Below, piece by piece: positions 9,045 through 19,153 of a DNA stretch of 64,000 nt. This DNA is from Alphaproteobacteria bacterium. GTDB taxonomy: Bacteria > Pseudomonadota > Alphaproteobacteria > Micropepsales > Micropepsaceae. Below the pieces are notes generated by a model. That model searched no databases. It was not told the origin of the DNA and worked only from the letters and a program-made list of their open reading frames with translations. Numbering within the stretch: position 1 is the first letter of the stretch; the number at the start of each line of letters is the position of its first letter. A program made the translations under genes and the position numbers. The DNA lies in NCBI GenBank assembly GCA_015654635.1, contig JAATGP010000020.1, positions 62,001 to 126,000 on the forward strand, written 5' to 3'.

Positions 9045-10181
9045 ATGAAGACCGTGGTCATCGCGGGATACGCGCGCACACCCTTCACGCCATCCAAAAA
9101 AGGGGCATTGGCCGGTGTGCGGCCGGATGAAATGGCAGCGCAACTCGTCCGCCACCTCGTGGCTCGCACCAAGATTAAGCCAGAGGACGTCGAGGATCTG
9201 ATCCTCGGCTGCGCCATCCCCGAAGGGGAGCAAGGTCTCAATGTCGCGCGTTTAATTGGTCTATTGGCCGGTCTGCCGCAAAGCGTCGGCGGACAGACCA
9301 TCAACCGTTTTTGCGGCTCGTCTATGCAAGCCGTTCATGCCGCTGCCGGAGCTATCCAGATGGGAGCGGGCGAGGTGTTCATCTGTGCTGGGGTCGAGAG
9401 TATGACCCGGGTGCCGATGACTGGATTCAACCCGTTTCCCCACCCCGGCCTCGCCCGCTCTCTACCTGGCGCCTATCTCGGCATGGGAGACACTGCCGAA
9501 AACGTTGCCCGGCAATGGCATATTACCCGCACCCAGCAGGACGAATTCGCCCTGCGTTCGCATCAAAAGGCCGCCAAAGCACAAGCCGAAGGTCTTCTTA
9601 AAGACGAGATTATCGCTATCGACACCGGCAAAGGTGTGGTCGACAGTGACGGCTGTATCCGCGCCGACACCACACTGGAAGCGCTCGCTCAGTTGAAGCC
9701 GGCCTTCAACCAAGAAGGCACTGTAACAGCAGGCACCGCATCGCCGCTCACCGATGGCGCTTCGGTCGTGCTGGTCTGTACCGCGGACTATGCCGAGCGC
9801 AACGGGTATGAACCCCTGGCTCGTGTGGTCTCGTTCGCTATCGCAGGCTGTGCGCCGGAGATCATGGGCATTGGTCCCGTGGGCGCCTCGCGCAAAGCTT
9901 TGGCTAGAGCCGGAATCAAGGCCAGCGCTCTCGACGTGATCGAATTGAACGAGGCCTTTGCCTCGCAGTCCTTGGCTTGCATCCAAGACCTCGATCTCAA
10001 TCCCGACAATGTGAATATCGATGGTGGAGCGATTGCGATTGGCCATCCCTTGGGTGCCACAGGCGCGCGCATCACCGGCAAGGCCGCTTCGCTCTTGAAG
10101 CGCCGCGGCGGACGCTACGCCTTGGCGACACAATGCATCGGCGGCGGCCAGGGTATCGCGACGGTATTGGAGGCGCTGTGA
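9045..10181 (+). CDS. fadA: Acetyl-CoA acyltransferase (3-ketoacyl-CoA thiolase)
   Basis: Thiolytic cleavage of 3-ketoacyl-CoA to acetyl-CoA and a shortened acyl-CoA, last step of beta-oxidation. At 378 residues it is of normal thiolase length. The nucleophilic Cys lies in NRFCGSSMQAVHAA, the catalytic His in AIAIGHPLGATGAR and the second Cys in ATQCIGGGQG. RBS GGAGAG precedes the ATG. The stop overlaps the start of the FadN-type fusion by one base, so both subunits of the trifunctional activity are translationally coupled. Confidence 0.94.
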   Translation: MKTVVIAGYARTPFTPSKKGALAGVRPDEMAAQLVRHLVARTKIKPEDVEDLILGCAIPEGEQGLNVARLIGLLAGLPQSVGGQTINRFCGSSMQAVHAAAGAIQMGAGEVFICAGVESMTRVPMTGFNPFPHPGLARSLPGAYLGMGDTAENVARQWHITRTQQDEFALRSHQKAAKAQAEGLLKDEIIAIDTGKGVVDSDGCIRADTTLEALAQLKPAFNQEGTVTAGTASPLTDGASVVLVCTADYAERNGYEPLARVVSFAIAGCAPEIMGIGPVGASRKALARAGIKASALDVIELNEAFASQSLACIQDLDLNPDNVNIDGGAIAIGHPLGATGARITGKAASLLKRRGGRYALATQCIGGGQGIATVLEAL

Positions 10182-12493
10182 TGGCTGATATCGCCAAAGT
10201 TGCTGTCATCGGCGCTGGTGTTATGGGAGCAGGGATAGCTGCTCATGTCGCCAATGCCGGTGTGCCGGTGTTGTTGCTCGATATTGTACCGCCCGGCGCT
10301 ACCGACCGTAACGCCATCGCGGCGGGCGCCATCGACAAGATGCTGAAGGTTGAGCCGGCGCCGTTCATGAGCAAAACGGCGGCGCGCCTCATTACCCCCG
10401 GTAACACCGAAGACGACCTTGAGAAACTTGCCGAATGCGACTGGATCATCGAGGCGGTGGTCGAGCGGCTCGATATCAAGCAGGCGCTGTACCGCCGCAT
10501 TCAAGCCGCACGCAAACCAAGTTCTGTGGTCTCCTCCAATACCTCAACCATTCCGCTCGCGGCGCTGGTCGAGGGCATGGGGGATGGCTTTGCCCGCGAT
10601 TTCTGCATCACGCATTTCTTCAATCCACCACGCTACATGCGGCTCCTGGAAGTGGTGGCGGGGCCGCAGACGCGCCCCGAAGCCATCGCGGCCGTCAGCC
10701 GCTTCGCCGATTTTTCTTTGGGCAAAAGTGTCATCACCTGCAAAGACCGGCCTGGCTTCATTGCCAATCGTCTGGGCGTCTATTGGCTGCAAGTTGCCGT
10801 GGTCGAAGCGATCGATGCCGGACTTGCGGTGGAAGAGGCCGATGCCATATTGGGCAAACCCATCGGTGTTCCCAAAACGGGCGTTTTCGGTCTGCTCGAT
10901 CTGGTGGGGCTGGATCTGATGCCGCACATCAATGCCAGCATGTCCCAGGCACTGCCGTCCGAAGATCCTTTTCACGCCGCCAATCGCGAACTGCCCCTGA
11001 TCGCGCAGATGATCGAGCAAGGCTACACCGGTCGCAAAGGCAAAGGTGGTTTCTACCGCCTCAATCGCGATGGCGGTGGCAAAGTGAAAGAGGCCATCTC
11101 GTTGACTACAGGTGAATACCGGCCTGAGCGCAAAGCCGAGCTGGAACTACCGAAGAAATTTAAAGATTTGTTGTCATCCGATAGCAAGGCGGGCCGTTAT
11201 GCCTGGCGGGTAATGGCGCGCACGTTATCCTATGCCGCCATGCTGGTGCCCGAAGTGGTGGATGACATCGCTTCGGTCGACGAGGCGATGCGGCTCGGCT
11301 ATGCCTGGAAATTCGGCCCATTCGAGCTGATCGATCAACTCGGCGCCGAATGGTTTACCGCGCGGCTGGAACAGGATGGCCTGCCGGTGCCGGAGCTATT
11401 GCGCGTCGCCCACGGCCAATCCTTTTATCGGGTCCAGGATGGGTGTCGCCAGATGCTGGGCCCCGATGGCAACTATCGCGACGTTGTTCGTCCCGAAGGT
11501 GTATTGTGGCTGGAAGACATCAAGCGTACGCGGGCGTCGTTGCTCAAGAATGGTTCGGCTGCCCTGTGGGACATTGGCGATGGCGTCGCGTGTTTCGAGT
11601 TCACGAGCAAGCTGAATACCATCGATCAGGATATCATGACCTTGCTGGGCAAGGCGTTGAAGTTGGTGGAGCGCGAATACAAAGCGCTGGTGATCTACAA
11701 CGAAGGGACCAATTTCTCCGCCGGGGCCAATCTCGGGCTGGCGCTGTTTGCCCTCAACATCGCTGCTTGGCCGATCTTGGAGCAGACGGTGGCGGGCGGG
11801 CAGGTGACCTATAAGGCGGTGAAATATGCGCCCTTCCCAGTGGTGGGCGCACCCTCCGGCATGGCACTGGGGGGCGGCTGCGAAATTTTGCTGCACTGCG
11901 CCGCCGTTCAGGCGCATGCCGAAAGCTATATCGGTCTGGTCGAATGCGGTGTCGGCTTGGTACCGGCTTGGGGCGGTTGCAAGGAGATGCTGCAGCGCTG
12001 GAAGACTCTGGGCCGCTTGCCCAATGGACCTATGCCGGCCGTCGTCAAAGTGTTCGAGACCATCTCCACCGCCACCGTCGCCAAATCGGCGGCCGAGGCC
12101 AAAGAGTTGCTTTTCCTGCGCCCCAGCGACGGCATCACCATGAATCGCTATCGGCTCTTAGCCGACGCTAAGGCGCGCGCTTTGGAACTCGCCCGCGATT
12201 ACGCTCCGCCTCAGGAAGGCGAATGGATTTTACCCGGCGAAGGCGCGGCCATTGGGATGCGCATGGCGGCTGAGAGTTTTCACCGCCGCGGCTTGGCCAC
12301 GCCCCATGATCTCGTGGTTTCGACGGCGCTGGCCGAAGTACTGGCGGGCGGCGACGCCGATGTAACGCGCCCTTTGCGGGAAGATGATGTCCTGGAACTA
12401 GAGCGCAGCCGATTTATGGCGCTGCTGCATAGCCCAGACACCGTGGCGCGCATCGAACATGTGCTAGAAACCGGCAAGCCTCTCAGGAACTGA
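10181..12493 (+). CDS. 3-hydroxyacyl-CoA dehydrogenase/enoyl-CoA hydratase fusion, FadN-type order
   Basis: Bifunctional enzyme of 770 residues for hydration of enoyl-CoA and NAD-dependent oxidation of 3-hydroxyacyl-CoA. The dehydrogenase half comes first: Rossmann motif AVIGAGVMGAGIAAHVANAG near residue 7, conserved ITHFFNPPRYMRLLE, and C-terminal domain GVPKTGVFGLLDLVGLDL. The hydratase-like half follows from about residue 450. Both catalytic glutamates are recognisable (GGGCEIL and GLVECGVGLVPAWGG). This order is the reverse of E. coli FadB and matches Bacillus FadN, which also sits with a thiolase and an acyl-CoA dehydrogenase. The frame is open upstream inside fadA, but the ATG overlapping the fadA stop is the natural start. 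Confidence 0.92.
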   Translation: MADIAKVAVIGAGVMGAGIAAHVANAGVPVLLLDIVPPGATDRNAIAAGAIDKMLKVEPAPFMSKTAARLITPGNTEDDLEKLAECDWIIEAVVERLDIKQALYRRIQAARKPSSVVSSNTSTIPLAALVEGMGDGFARDFCITHFFNPPRYMRLLEVVAGPQTRPEAIAAVSRFADFSLGKSVITCKDRPGFIANRLGVYWLQVAVVEAIDAGLAVEEADAILGKPIGVPKTGVFGLLDLVGLDLMPHINASMSQALPSEDPFHAANRELPLIAQMIEQGYTGRKGKGGFYRLNRDGGGKVKEAISLTTGEYRPERKAELELPKKFKDLLSSDSKAGRYAWRVMARTLSYAAMLVPEVVDDIASVDEAMRLGYAWKFGPFELIDQLGAEWFTARLEQDGLPVPELLRVAHGQSFYRVQDGCRQMLGPDGNYRDVVRPEGVLWLEDIKRTRASLLKNGSAALWDIGDGVACFEFTSKLNTIDQDIMTLLGKALKLVEREYKALVIYNEGTNFSAGANLGLALFALNIAAWPILEQTVAGGQVTYKAVKYAPFPVVGAPSGMALGGGCEILLHCAAVQAHAESYIGLVECGVGLVPAWGGCKEMLQRWKTLGRLPNGPMPAVVKVFETISTATVAKSAAEAKELLFLRPSDGITMNRYRLLADAKARALELARDYAPPQEGEWILPGEGAAIGMRMAAESFHRRGLATPHDLVVSTALAEVLAGGDADVTRPLREDDVLELERSRFMALLHSPDTVARIEHVLETGKPLRN

Positions 12494-12507
12494 CGGAGCA
12501 AAACACC

Positions 12508-14298
12508 ATGGCGACCTATAAGGCTCCCCTGCGCGATATGCGCTTTGTCCTTTACGAGTTGCACAACGGCGCCGCACTGGCCCAGTTGCCCGGTCTTGAA
12601 GACATGACGCCGGAACTGATCGATCCTGTTATCGAAGAGGCCGCGAAGGTCTGTGAAGAGGTGTTGCTGCCGCTCAACCGCTCCGGCGACGAAGAAGGCT
12701 GCCGCTTGGAAAACGGCGTTGTGCGCACCCCCAAAGGGTTCATCGAGGCCTATCGGTTGTTTCGCGAGGGTGGCTGGACCGGCATCGCCTGCGATCCGGC
12801 CTTTGGCGGCCAAGGTGTATCCCATTCGGCCAATGCGCTGGTAGAAGAGATGATCTGCTCCTCCAACCTGTCTTTTGGCCTTTATCCCGGGCTGACACAT
12901 GGTGCCTATAAAGCTTTGTATACCCATGGAAGCGCAGCGCTGAAGGAGCGCTACCTGCCCAAGCTGGTCGATGGCATCTGGTCTGGCACCATGTGTTTGA
13001 CCGAACCGCAGTGCGGCACCGATCTGGGCTTGTCGCGCACCAAAGCGGTACCACAGGATGACGGCAGCTACCGCCTCACTGGCACCAAGATTTTCATTTC
13101 CGCCGGTGAGCACGACTTAACGGAAAACATCATCCATCTGGTGCTGGCGCGTCTGCCGGATGCACCCAAAGGTATCAAAGGCATTAGCCTGTTCCTGGTG
13201 CCGAAATTTCTCGTCAATGAGGATGGCAGCATTGGCGCCCGCAATGGCGTTTCCTGTGGCGCCATCGAACACAAGATGGGCATCAAGGCCTCCGCCACTT
13301 GCGTGATCAACTTCGACGACGCCACGGGATGGCTGGTGGGCGAGCCGCATAAGGGCATGCGGGCCATGTTCACGATGATGAACGAAGAACGCCTTGCCGT
13401 TGGCCTGCAAGGGCTCGGTCTGGCGGAGGCCTCCTATCAAGGCGCTGTCGCTTATGCTCGCGAGCGCCTGCAGGGCCGCTCCCTATCGGGTACCAAATAT
13501 CCCGAAAAGTCCGCGGATCCGATCATCGTGCATCCCGACATCCGCCGCATGCTGCTCACCATGCGCAGCACGGCGGAAGGCTGCCGGGCGCTGGGCGGCT
13601 GGGTGGCGCAAGCGGTGGATGTGCAAAATCACACGAGCGATCCCAAGGCCAAGCGTGACGCAGAAGATTTCATCGCGCTGATGACGCCTATTGTGAAAGC
13701 CCTGTTCACCGATCTTGGCTTTGAGGCGACCAATCTCGGCATCCAGGTGATGGGCGGTCACGGTTACATCCGCGAGCACGGCATGGAGCAATACATTCGC
13801 GATGCCCGCATCGCGCAAATCTACGAAGGTACCAATGGTATCCAGGCGCTTGATCTGGTCGGCCGCAAATTGGGCGCGCACATGGGGCGTTACTTGCGCC
13901 AATTCTTTCATCCGGTGGCCGCTTTCATCACCACCCATGCCGATGACAAGGCTTTGGAGCGCTATGTCGATCCCTTGACCAAAGCCTTCGTGCGGCTGCA
14001 ACAAGCGACCGGTCAGCTTGCCCGTGTGGGTCTGTCACGTCCGGAAGAAGCCGGCGCCGCCGCCAGCGAATATCTGCGGCTGTTCGGGCTTGTGGCACTT
14101 GCCTATCAATGGGCCCGTATGGCCGAGGTGTCGCTGACCAAGCTGGAAGAGAAAACCGGCGAAGACGATTTTTATCGCGCCAAGCTTTCGACCGCCTCCT
14201 ATTTCATGGATAAGGTGCTGCCACAAACCGGCTCACTCTTTGCGTCGATCATGGCGGGCGGGGCGACGTTGACTGAGTTTCCCGAGGCCGCGTTCTGA
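12508..14298 (+). CDS. Acyl-CoA dehydrogenase, long form with C-terminal extension (FadE/DmdC-like)
   Basis: FAD enzyme that makes trans-2-enoyl-CoA and reduces electron transfer flavoprotein. The 596 residues exceed the roughly 380-400 of short acyl-CoA dehydrogenases and match the long bacterial type. Motifs seen: CLTEPQCGTDLG, a FAD/substrate region (NEERLAVGLQGLGLAE), and QIYEGTNGIQALDLVGR, where the Glu of YEGT is the usual catalytic base. The last 130 residues are the extra helical domain. Close relatives include 3-methylmercaptopropionyl-CoA dehydrogenases, but the beta-oxidation context favours ordinary fatty acids. The substrate range is not readable. Confidence 0.9.
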   Translation: MATYKAPLRDMRFVLYELHNGAALAQLPGLEDMTPELIDPVIEEAAKVCEEVLLPLNRSGDEEGCRLENGVVRTPKGFIEAYRLFREGGWTGIACDPAFGGQGVSHSANALVEEMICSSNLSFGLYPGLTHGAYKALYTHGSAALKERYLPKLVDGIWSGTMCLTEPQCGTDLGLSRTKAVPQDDGSYRLTGTKIFISAGEHDLTENIIHLVLARLPDAPKGIKGISLFLVPKFLVNEDGSIGARNGVSCGAIEHKMGIKASATCVINFDDATGWLVGEPHKGMRAMFTMMNEERLAVGLQGLGLAEASYQGAVAYARERLQGRSLSGTKYPEKSADPIIVHPDIRRMLLTMRSTAEGCRALGGWVAQAVDVQNHTSDPKAKRDAEDFIALMTPIVKALFTDLGFEATNLGIQVMGGHGYIREHGMEQYIRDARIAQIYEGTNGIQALDLVGRKLGAHMGRYLRQFFHPVAAFITTHADDKALERYVDPLTKAFVRLQQATGQLARVGLSRPEEAGAAASEYLRLFGLVALAYQWARMAEVSLTKLEEKTGEDDFYRAKLSTASYFMDKVLPQTGSLFASIMAGGATLTEFPEAAF

Positions 14299-14310
14299 GC
14301 GAGGCAAAAG

Positions 14311-14850
14311 ATGTGGATACGCATGATTCGCGTTCTGCTCGCTGCGCGCTTCCGCGCCAGCCTGCCGCTGTTTGGCGAGTCTGTTCTTGCCTTTCGCGTG
14401 CTGCCGGGCGATCTCGACTATAACATCCACATGAACAATGCCCGCTATCTCGCTCTCATGGATGTGGGCCGCGTCGATCTTATCCTGCGCACAGGGATGT
14501 GGCGGGCGATGTGGCGCCATCGCTGGTCGGCGGTGCTGGCTGGTAGCTTGGTGCGTTACCGCCGTTCGCTGAAGCCGCTCCAACGGTTGGCGTTGAAAAG
14601 CCGGCTGATCGGCTGGGACGAAAAATGGTTCTACATCGAACATCGCATCGAAGCAGGTGGTGTTTTGGCCTGCCAAGCGATCGTTCGGGGCGCTTTTTTG
14701 GGAGCCGAGGGGTTGGTGGTTCCGGCAGTGTTGGCTAGCGCTGTGGGACATGCTGGAGGTTCCCCCATTCTGCCAAGCTGGGCCCATCCCTGGCGCGATG
14801 CCGACCGTGCATTGGAATTGGCGCCGCAATCCGTATTGGCGGGAGCATAG
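14311..14850 (+). CDS. Hotdog-fold acyl-CoA thioesterase
   Basis: Predicted thioesterase of 179 residues in the 4HBT superfamily. The family signature is the segment DLDYNIHMNNARYLALMD near residue 38, with the Asp/Asn-His pattern of this group, followed by the central strand SLVRYRRSLKPLQRL. It lies 12 bases after the acyl-CoA dehydrogenase and 4 bases before the SDR, inside the beta-oxidation run. It could release stalled acyl-CoAs or recover free CoA. No membrane segment is obvious, although the N-terminus is hydrophobic and basic. Confidence 0.8.
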   Translation: MWIRMIRVLLAARFRASLPLFGESVLAFRVLPGDLDYNIHMNNARYLALMDVGRVDLILRTGMWRAMWRHRWSAVLAGSLVRYRRSLKPLQRLALKSRLIGWDEKWFYIEHRIEAGGVLACQAIVRGAFLGAEGLVVPAVLASAVGHAGGSPILPSWAHPWRDADRALELAPQSVLAGA

Positions 14851-14854
14851 GCCG

Positions 14855-15688
14855 ATGCGATCTTTGAGCGGCAAGACCCTGTTCATCACCGGCGCCAGTC
14901 GTGGCATCGGCAAAGCGATTGCACTGCGCGCGGCGGCCGATGGGGCCAATATCGTGATCGCCGCCAAGACGGCCCAATCCAATCCTAAACTGCCGGGTAC
15001 GATCTACTCGGCTGCCGAGGATATCGAAGCAGTGGGCGGTAAGGCCTTGCCACTCGCCGTCGATATTCGTGACGAAAATCAGATTGCCGCTGCGGTGGCG
15101 GAGGCTGTGGCGCGTTTCGGCGGCATTGATATTCTGGTTAACAACGCTTCGGCCATCAGCCTCACCGGCACGCTGCAAACGCCGGCCAAACGCTTCGATC
15201 TGATGATGGGGGTGAACGCGCGCGGCACTTTTTTGTGTTCACAGGCCTGCCTGCCGTATCTCAAGCGTGCCGGCAACCCGCATATTTTGGTCATGAGTCC
15301 GCCGATTTCGCTTGAGCCGCATTGGCTGGGGCCGCATCTGGCCTACACCATGAGCAAATACGGTATGAGCTTGTGTGTATTGGGACTGGCTGAGGAATTT
15401 CGCGGCGAGGGCATTGCGGTCAATGCGCTGTGGCCTCAAAGCGTAATCGCGACTGCGGCCTTGGCCATGCTGGGTGGCGCCGTGCAGCCGCAGAATTGCC
15501 GTACGCCAGAGATCGTCGCCGATGCCGCCCATGCGCTTTTGACACGACCCGCACGGCAAACCACCGGCCGTTTCCTTACCGACGAGGAAATTTTGACCGA
15601 AGAAGGCCACGACGATTTCGCCCGTTATGCCATCGATCCCACCAAACCGCTGTTGCCGGATTTGTTTTTGTCACTGGAGGAATCATGA
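14855..15688 (+). CDS. Short-chain dehydrogenase/reductase, HSDL2-like
   Basis: NAD(P)-dependent oxidoreductase of 277 residues. Cofactor motif [16 protein letters not shown], the NNAS motif ([11 protein letters not shown]) and the catalytic Ser and Tyr-Lys ([19 protein letters not shown]) are present. The extended loop [20 protein letters not shown] after strand two is typical of HSDL2-like SDRs, which occur in fatty-acid loci. The frame is open into the thioesterase gene, but the ATG after that stop starts the SDR fold directly. Its stop overlaps the etfB start (ATGA). The substrate is unknown. Confidence 0.85.
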   Translation: MRSLSGKTLFITGASRGIGKAIALRAAADGANIVIAAKTAQSNPKLPGTIYSAAEDIEAVGGKALPLAVDIRDENQIAAAVAEAVARFGGIDILVNNASAISLTGTLQTPAKRFDLMMGVNARGTFLCSQACLPYLKRAGNPHILVMSPPISLEPHWLGPHLAYTMSKYGMSLCVLGLAEEFRGEGIAVNALWPQSVIATAALAMLGGAVQPQNCRTPEIVADAAHALLTRPARQTTGRFLTDEEILTEEGHDDFARYAIDPTKPLLPDLFLSLEES

Positions 15689-16434
15689 AAGTCCTCGTCG
15701 CCGTTAAACGGGTGATCGATTACAATGTACGCGTTCGCGTAAGGGCCGATGGTTCTGGCGTGGAAACCGCTAACGTCAAGTTCTCGATGAATCCTTTCGA
15801 CGAAATTGCCGTCGAAGAGGCAGTGCGGTTGAAAGAGGCTGGCGCTACTGCCGAGATCATTGTCGTCAGCATCGGGCCAGCTCAAGCGCAAGAAACGCTG
15901 CGCTCGGCGCTGGCCATGGGAGCCGATCGCGCCATTTTGATTCAGACTGAAGACGCTGTGGAGCCGCTGGCGGTTGCCAAACTGCTTACGGCTGTGGCGC
16001 GGCGCGAAGGGGTGGAGCTGGCGATAATCGGCAAGCAGGCCATCGATGATGATGCCAATCAGACCGGCCAAATGCTCGCGGCGTTGCTGGACTGGCCACA
16101 AGGCACCTTTGCTTCGAAGCTCGTTCTCGAAGATGGGCGCGCCGTCGTTACGCGGGAGATCGATGGCGGACTTGAAACCGTCAGTCTGGCACTGCCCGCG
16201 GTGATTACCACGGATTTGCGCCTTAACGCGCCGCGCTATGCCAGCCTGCCGAACATCATGAAAGCTAAGAAAAAGCCGCTTGATATTTTGACTCCCGCGG
16301 ACTTCGGCGTCGACGTTTCGCCGCGTCTCGTCACGCTGAAGGTCGAAGCACCGCGGCAGCGCAAAGCGGGCGTCAAAGTCGCCGATGCCGCACAATTGTT
16401 CGATAAGCTGAAGCACGAAGCGAAGGTGATCTGA
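15685..16434 (+). CDS. etfB: Electron transfer flavoprotein, beta subunit
   Basis: Small AMP-binding subunit (249 residues) of the ETF that accepts electrons from acyl-CoA dehydrogenases. Typical features are the start [19 protein letters not shown], the segment [20 protein letters not shown], and the ETF-beta signature region ([20 protein letters not shown]). RBS GGAGG precedes the ATG, which overlaps the SDR stop. The sequence is the housekeeping ETF group rather than nitrogen-fixation FixA, consistent with its place next to acyl-CoA dehydrogenase and ETF-QO. Confidence 0.95.
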   Translation: MKVLVAVKRVIDYNVRVRVRADGSGVETANVKFSMNPFDEIAVEEAVRLKEAGATAEIIVVSIGPAQAQETLRSALAMGADRAILIQTEDAVEPLAVAKLLTAVARREGVELAIIGKQAIDDDANQTGQMLAALLDWPQGTFASKLVLEDGRAVVTREIDGGLETVSLALPAVITTDLRLNAPRYASLPNIMKAKKKPLDILTPADFGVDVSPRLVTLKVEAPRQRKAGVKVADAAQLFDKLKHEAKVI

Positions 16435-17387
16435 TGGCTGTCCTCGTTCTCGCTGAACATGACAACGCCGGGCTCGCGGCCGCAACGCTGAGCACCGTCA
16501 CCGCGGCCGTGCAGTTGGCATCTGGACCGGTGCATATACTGGTCGCGGGTCGTGCAGCCTCAGTTGCTGCTGCGGCGGCGGCGCGCCTTGGCGGGGTGGA
16601 AAAAGTGCTGCTGGCGGATAATGCGGCTTATGAATATGGCTTTGCGGAGCCGTTGACGGCGCTGATTGTCGGCTTGGCCGAAGGGTATGAGGCAATCCTT
16701 GCCCCTGCCAACACTTTTGGCAAAAATGTTTTGCCGCGTGTCGCAGCCCTGCTTGATGTGGCGCAAATTTCCGACATTGTTGCCATTGTGTCTTCCGACA
16801 CCTTTATTCGTCCTATCTACGCGGGCAATGCGTTGGCCACTGTGCAAAGCAAAGATAGGCGCAAAGTCATCACGGTGCGGACAACCGCTTTCGCGCCAGC
16901 AACGGAGAGCGGAGAGGCGGTCACTGAGCCTGTTTCTGCCGCTGTCCCGGTGGCGCGGTCGCGATTTGTTGGACGCGATGTCGCCCGTTCCGAGCGCCCC
17001 GATCTTACCACGGCGCGAGTGGTGGTTTCCGGCGGGCGCGGCCTCGGCTCGAAGGAAAATTTCCAGCTAATGGAACAGTTGGCGGATACGCTGGGGGCGG
17101 CGATTGGAGCGAGCCGCGCCGCTGTGGATGCCGGTTATGCGCCTAATGATGCGCAAGTCGGTCAGACCGGCAAGATCGTCGCGCCGGAACTTTATATCGC
17201 GGTTGGAATTTCCGGCGCCATTCAACATTTGGCGGGCATGAAGGAATCAAAGGTGATCGTCGCCATCAACAAGGATGAGGAGGCGCCCATCTTCCAGATT
17301 GCCGATTACAGTCTGGTGGGGGATTTGTTTGTCGAGTTGCCGAAACTTTGCAAGCTTCTGTCTTCCTCCGGAGCGGTTGAGGGATGA
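16434..17387 (+). CDS. etfA: Electron transfer flavoprotein, alpha subunit
   Basis: FAD-binding subunit (317 residues) of ETF. The C-terminal FAD domain is clear: [31 protein letters not shown], and [19 protein letters not shown]. Start overlaps the etfB stop by one base (TGATG), and its own stop overlaps the ETF-QO start by four bases, so the three electron-transfer genes are tightly coupled. Confidence 0.96.
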   Translation: MAVLVLAEHDNAGLAAATLSTVTAAVQLASGPVHILVAGRAASVAAAAAARLGGVEKVLLADNAAYEYGFAEPLTALIVGLAEGYEAILAPANTFGKNVLPRVAALLDVAQISDIVAIVSSDTFIRPIYAGNALATVQSKDRRKVITVRTTAFAPATESGEAVTEPVSAAVPVARSRFVGRDVARSERPDLTTARVVVSGGRGLGSKENFQLMEQLADTLGAAIGASRAAVDAGYAPNDAQVGQTGKIVAPELYIAVGISGAIQHLAGMKESKVIVAINKDEEAPIFQIADYSLVGDLFVELPKLCKLLSSSGAVEG

Positions 17388-18985
17388 CGCGCGAGCAAAT
17401 GGCATTTGACTGTGTGGTGGTGGGCGCTGGACCCTCGGGTCTTGCCGCCGCCATTCGCCTTAAGCAGTTGAAGCCTGATCTGTCGGTTTGCATATTGGAA
17501 AAAGGCTCTGAGGTCGGCGCCCATATTCTTTCTGGAGCCGTGTTTGAGCCACGCGCGCTGAATGAGTTGGTCCCTGACTGGAAGGCCAGAGGCGCGCCGC
17601 TGATCACAGAGGCGAAGGACGACCATTTCTATTTTCTGACGAAGGTAAAGGCCTATCCGCTTCCCACACCGCCGCCGATGCACAATCATGGCAATTACAT
17701 TATCAGCTTAGGTAACCTCTGCCGCTGGCTGGCGATTCAAGCCGAGGCATTGGGGGTGGAAATCTTCACCGGTTTTGCCGCCGCCGAAGTGCTGTATGAT
17801 GGCGATGGTCAGGTCAAAGGCGTGGCCACTGGCGATATGGGCATCGGCAAGGATGGCAAGCCCACAGAGACTTACGCGCCCGGTGTGGAGTTGGTGGCGC
17901 ATCAAACGATCATTGCCGAGGGTTGCCGCGGCTCCCTGACCCGTATGCTGTTCGAGCGTTTCAATCTACGTGCGGAGTGTGATCCGCAGACCTATGGCAT
18001 CGGCTTCAAGGAATTGTGGGAAGTCGATCCTGCCAAACACAGGCCTGGGAAAATTGTTCACACCATCGGTTGGCCGCTGGACACGGCCACCTATGGCGGC
18101 TCGTTCTGTTATCACCTGGAAGACCACCAGGTGATTGTCGGTTTCGTGGTGGGTCTTGATTACGCCAACCCGTTTTTGTCGCCCTTTGAGGAGTTCCAGC
18201 GCTTCAAGACACATCCGCTGATCCGGCCCCTGCTGGAAGGCGCGCGGCGTGTTTCCTATGGAGCACGGGCAATCTCTGCTGGCGGGGCGCAATCGGTTCC
18301 GAAGCTGACTTTTCCGGGCGGCGTATTGGTGGGAGACACGGCGGGCTTCCTCAACGTGCCGAAACTGAAAGGCAGCCATACAGCGATGAAATCGGGGATG
18401 CTGGCGGCTGAAGCGGTCGTCGAAGCCTTGGACGCCGGCGTGCCGGAAGCGACGAGCTATCCTGACCGGCTGAAACAAAGCTGGTTATGGCGCGAGCTTT
18501 ATCACGTCCGTAACATTAAGCCTTCTTTCAAGTGGGGCTTGTGGCCCGCTTTAGCCTATGCCGCTTTCGACAGTTATGTGCTGCGCGGTCGCGCCCCGTG
18601 GACCATGCATCACAGACCAGATCACATACAGCTAAAGCCTGCTGCCGCGAGCCGCCCCATCGCTTATCCAAAGCCCGACGGCAAGCTTACTTTCGATCGA
18701 TTGAGTTCGGTGTTCGTCTCCAATACCAATCATGAAGAAAACCAGCCGTCCCATCTGAAGTTGAAAGATCCCACGATTCCCATTGCGATCAATCTCAAAC
18801 TCTATGATGCGCCCGAGCAGCGATATTGCCCGGCGGGTGTGTACGAGATCGTTGCGGGCCCCACCTTAGGGATCAATGCGCAGAACTGCATTCATTGCAA
18901 AAGCTGCGATATCAAAGACCCGACGCAAAACATCATTTGGGCGGTGCCGGAAGGTGGCGGCGGTCCGAATTATCCGAATATGTAA
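17384..18985 (+). CDS. Electron transfer flavoprotein-ubiquinone oxidoreductase
   Basis: Membrane-associated enzyme (533 residues) that passes electrons from ETF to ubiquinone. N-terminal FAD motif VVVGAGPSGLAAAIRLKQ; second FAD/quinone region (GGVLVGDTAGFLNVPKLKG); C-terminal 4Fe-4S site with the Cys pattern CIHCKSCDIKDPTQNI plus an upstream Cys (YCPAGVYE). Length and domains match the mitochondrial and alphaproteobacterial ETF-QO. It ends the beta-oxidation run. It converges on katE across 168 bases in which I see no clear U-tract terminator. Confidence 0.95.
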   Translation: MTREQMAFDCVVVGAGPSGLAAAIRLKQLKPDLSVCILEKGSEVGAHILSGAVFEPRALNELVPDWKARGAPLITEAKDDHFYFLTKVKAYPLPTPPPMHNHGNYIISLGNLCRWLAIQAEALGVEIFTGFAAAEVLYDGDGQVKGVATGDMGIGKDGKPTETYAPGVELVAHQTIIAEGCRGSLTRMLFERFNLRAECDPQTYGIGFKELWEVDPAKHRPGKIVHTIGWPLDTATYGGSFCYHLEDHQVIVGFVVGLDYANPFLSPFEEFQRFKTHPLIRPLLEGARRVSYGARAISAGGAQSVPKLTFPGGVLVGDTAGFLNVPKLKGSHTAMKSGMLAAEAVVEALDAGVPEATSYPDRLKQSWLWRELYHVRNIKPSFKWGLWPALAYAAFDSYVLRGRAPWTMHHRPDHIQLKPAAASRPIAYPKPDGKLTFDRLSSVFVSNTNHEENQPSHLKLKDPTIPIAINLKLYDAPEQRYCPAGVYEIVAGPTLGINAQNCIHCKSCDIKDPTQNIIWAVPEGGGGPNYPNM

Positions 18986-19153
18986 CGACATGGAAAAAGC
19001 CCGTAGGCACTTTCGCCCTCCGGCTTCCAAGCGTTCGTGATTGCGCCAGCCGCCATGTGTGGCCTGACTGAGGCCATGCGTGTCGCCAACCAGCCACCAA
19101 GACCGCGCGATAACCGCGGGGCCGCAGTGAAGTTCTGGCCCTAGACCCGGAGG
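18986..19153. other. Convergent gap between ETF-QO and katE
   Basis: 168 bases. I see no gene, no U-tract terminator and no repeat beyond short GC-rich self-complementary bits. Confidence 0.5.

Noticed and set aside
10435..11115. Plus-strand frame inside the FadN-type gene
   Set aside because: Overlapping +1 frame without motifs or RBS; the bifunctional enzyme explains the region.
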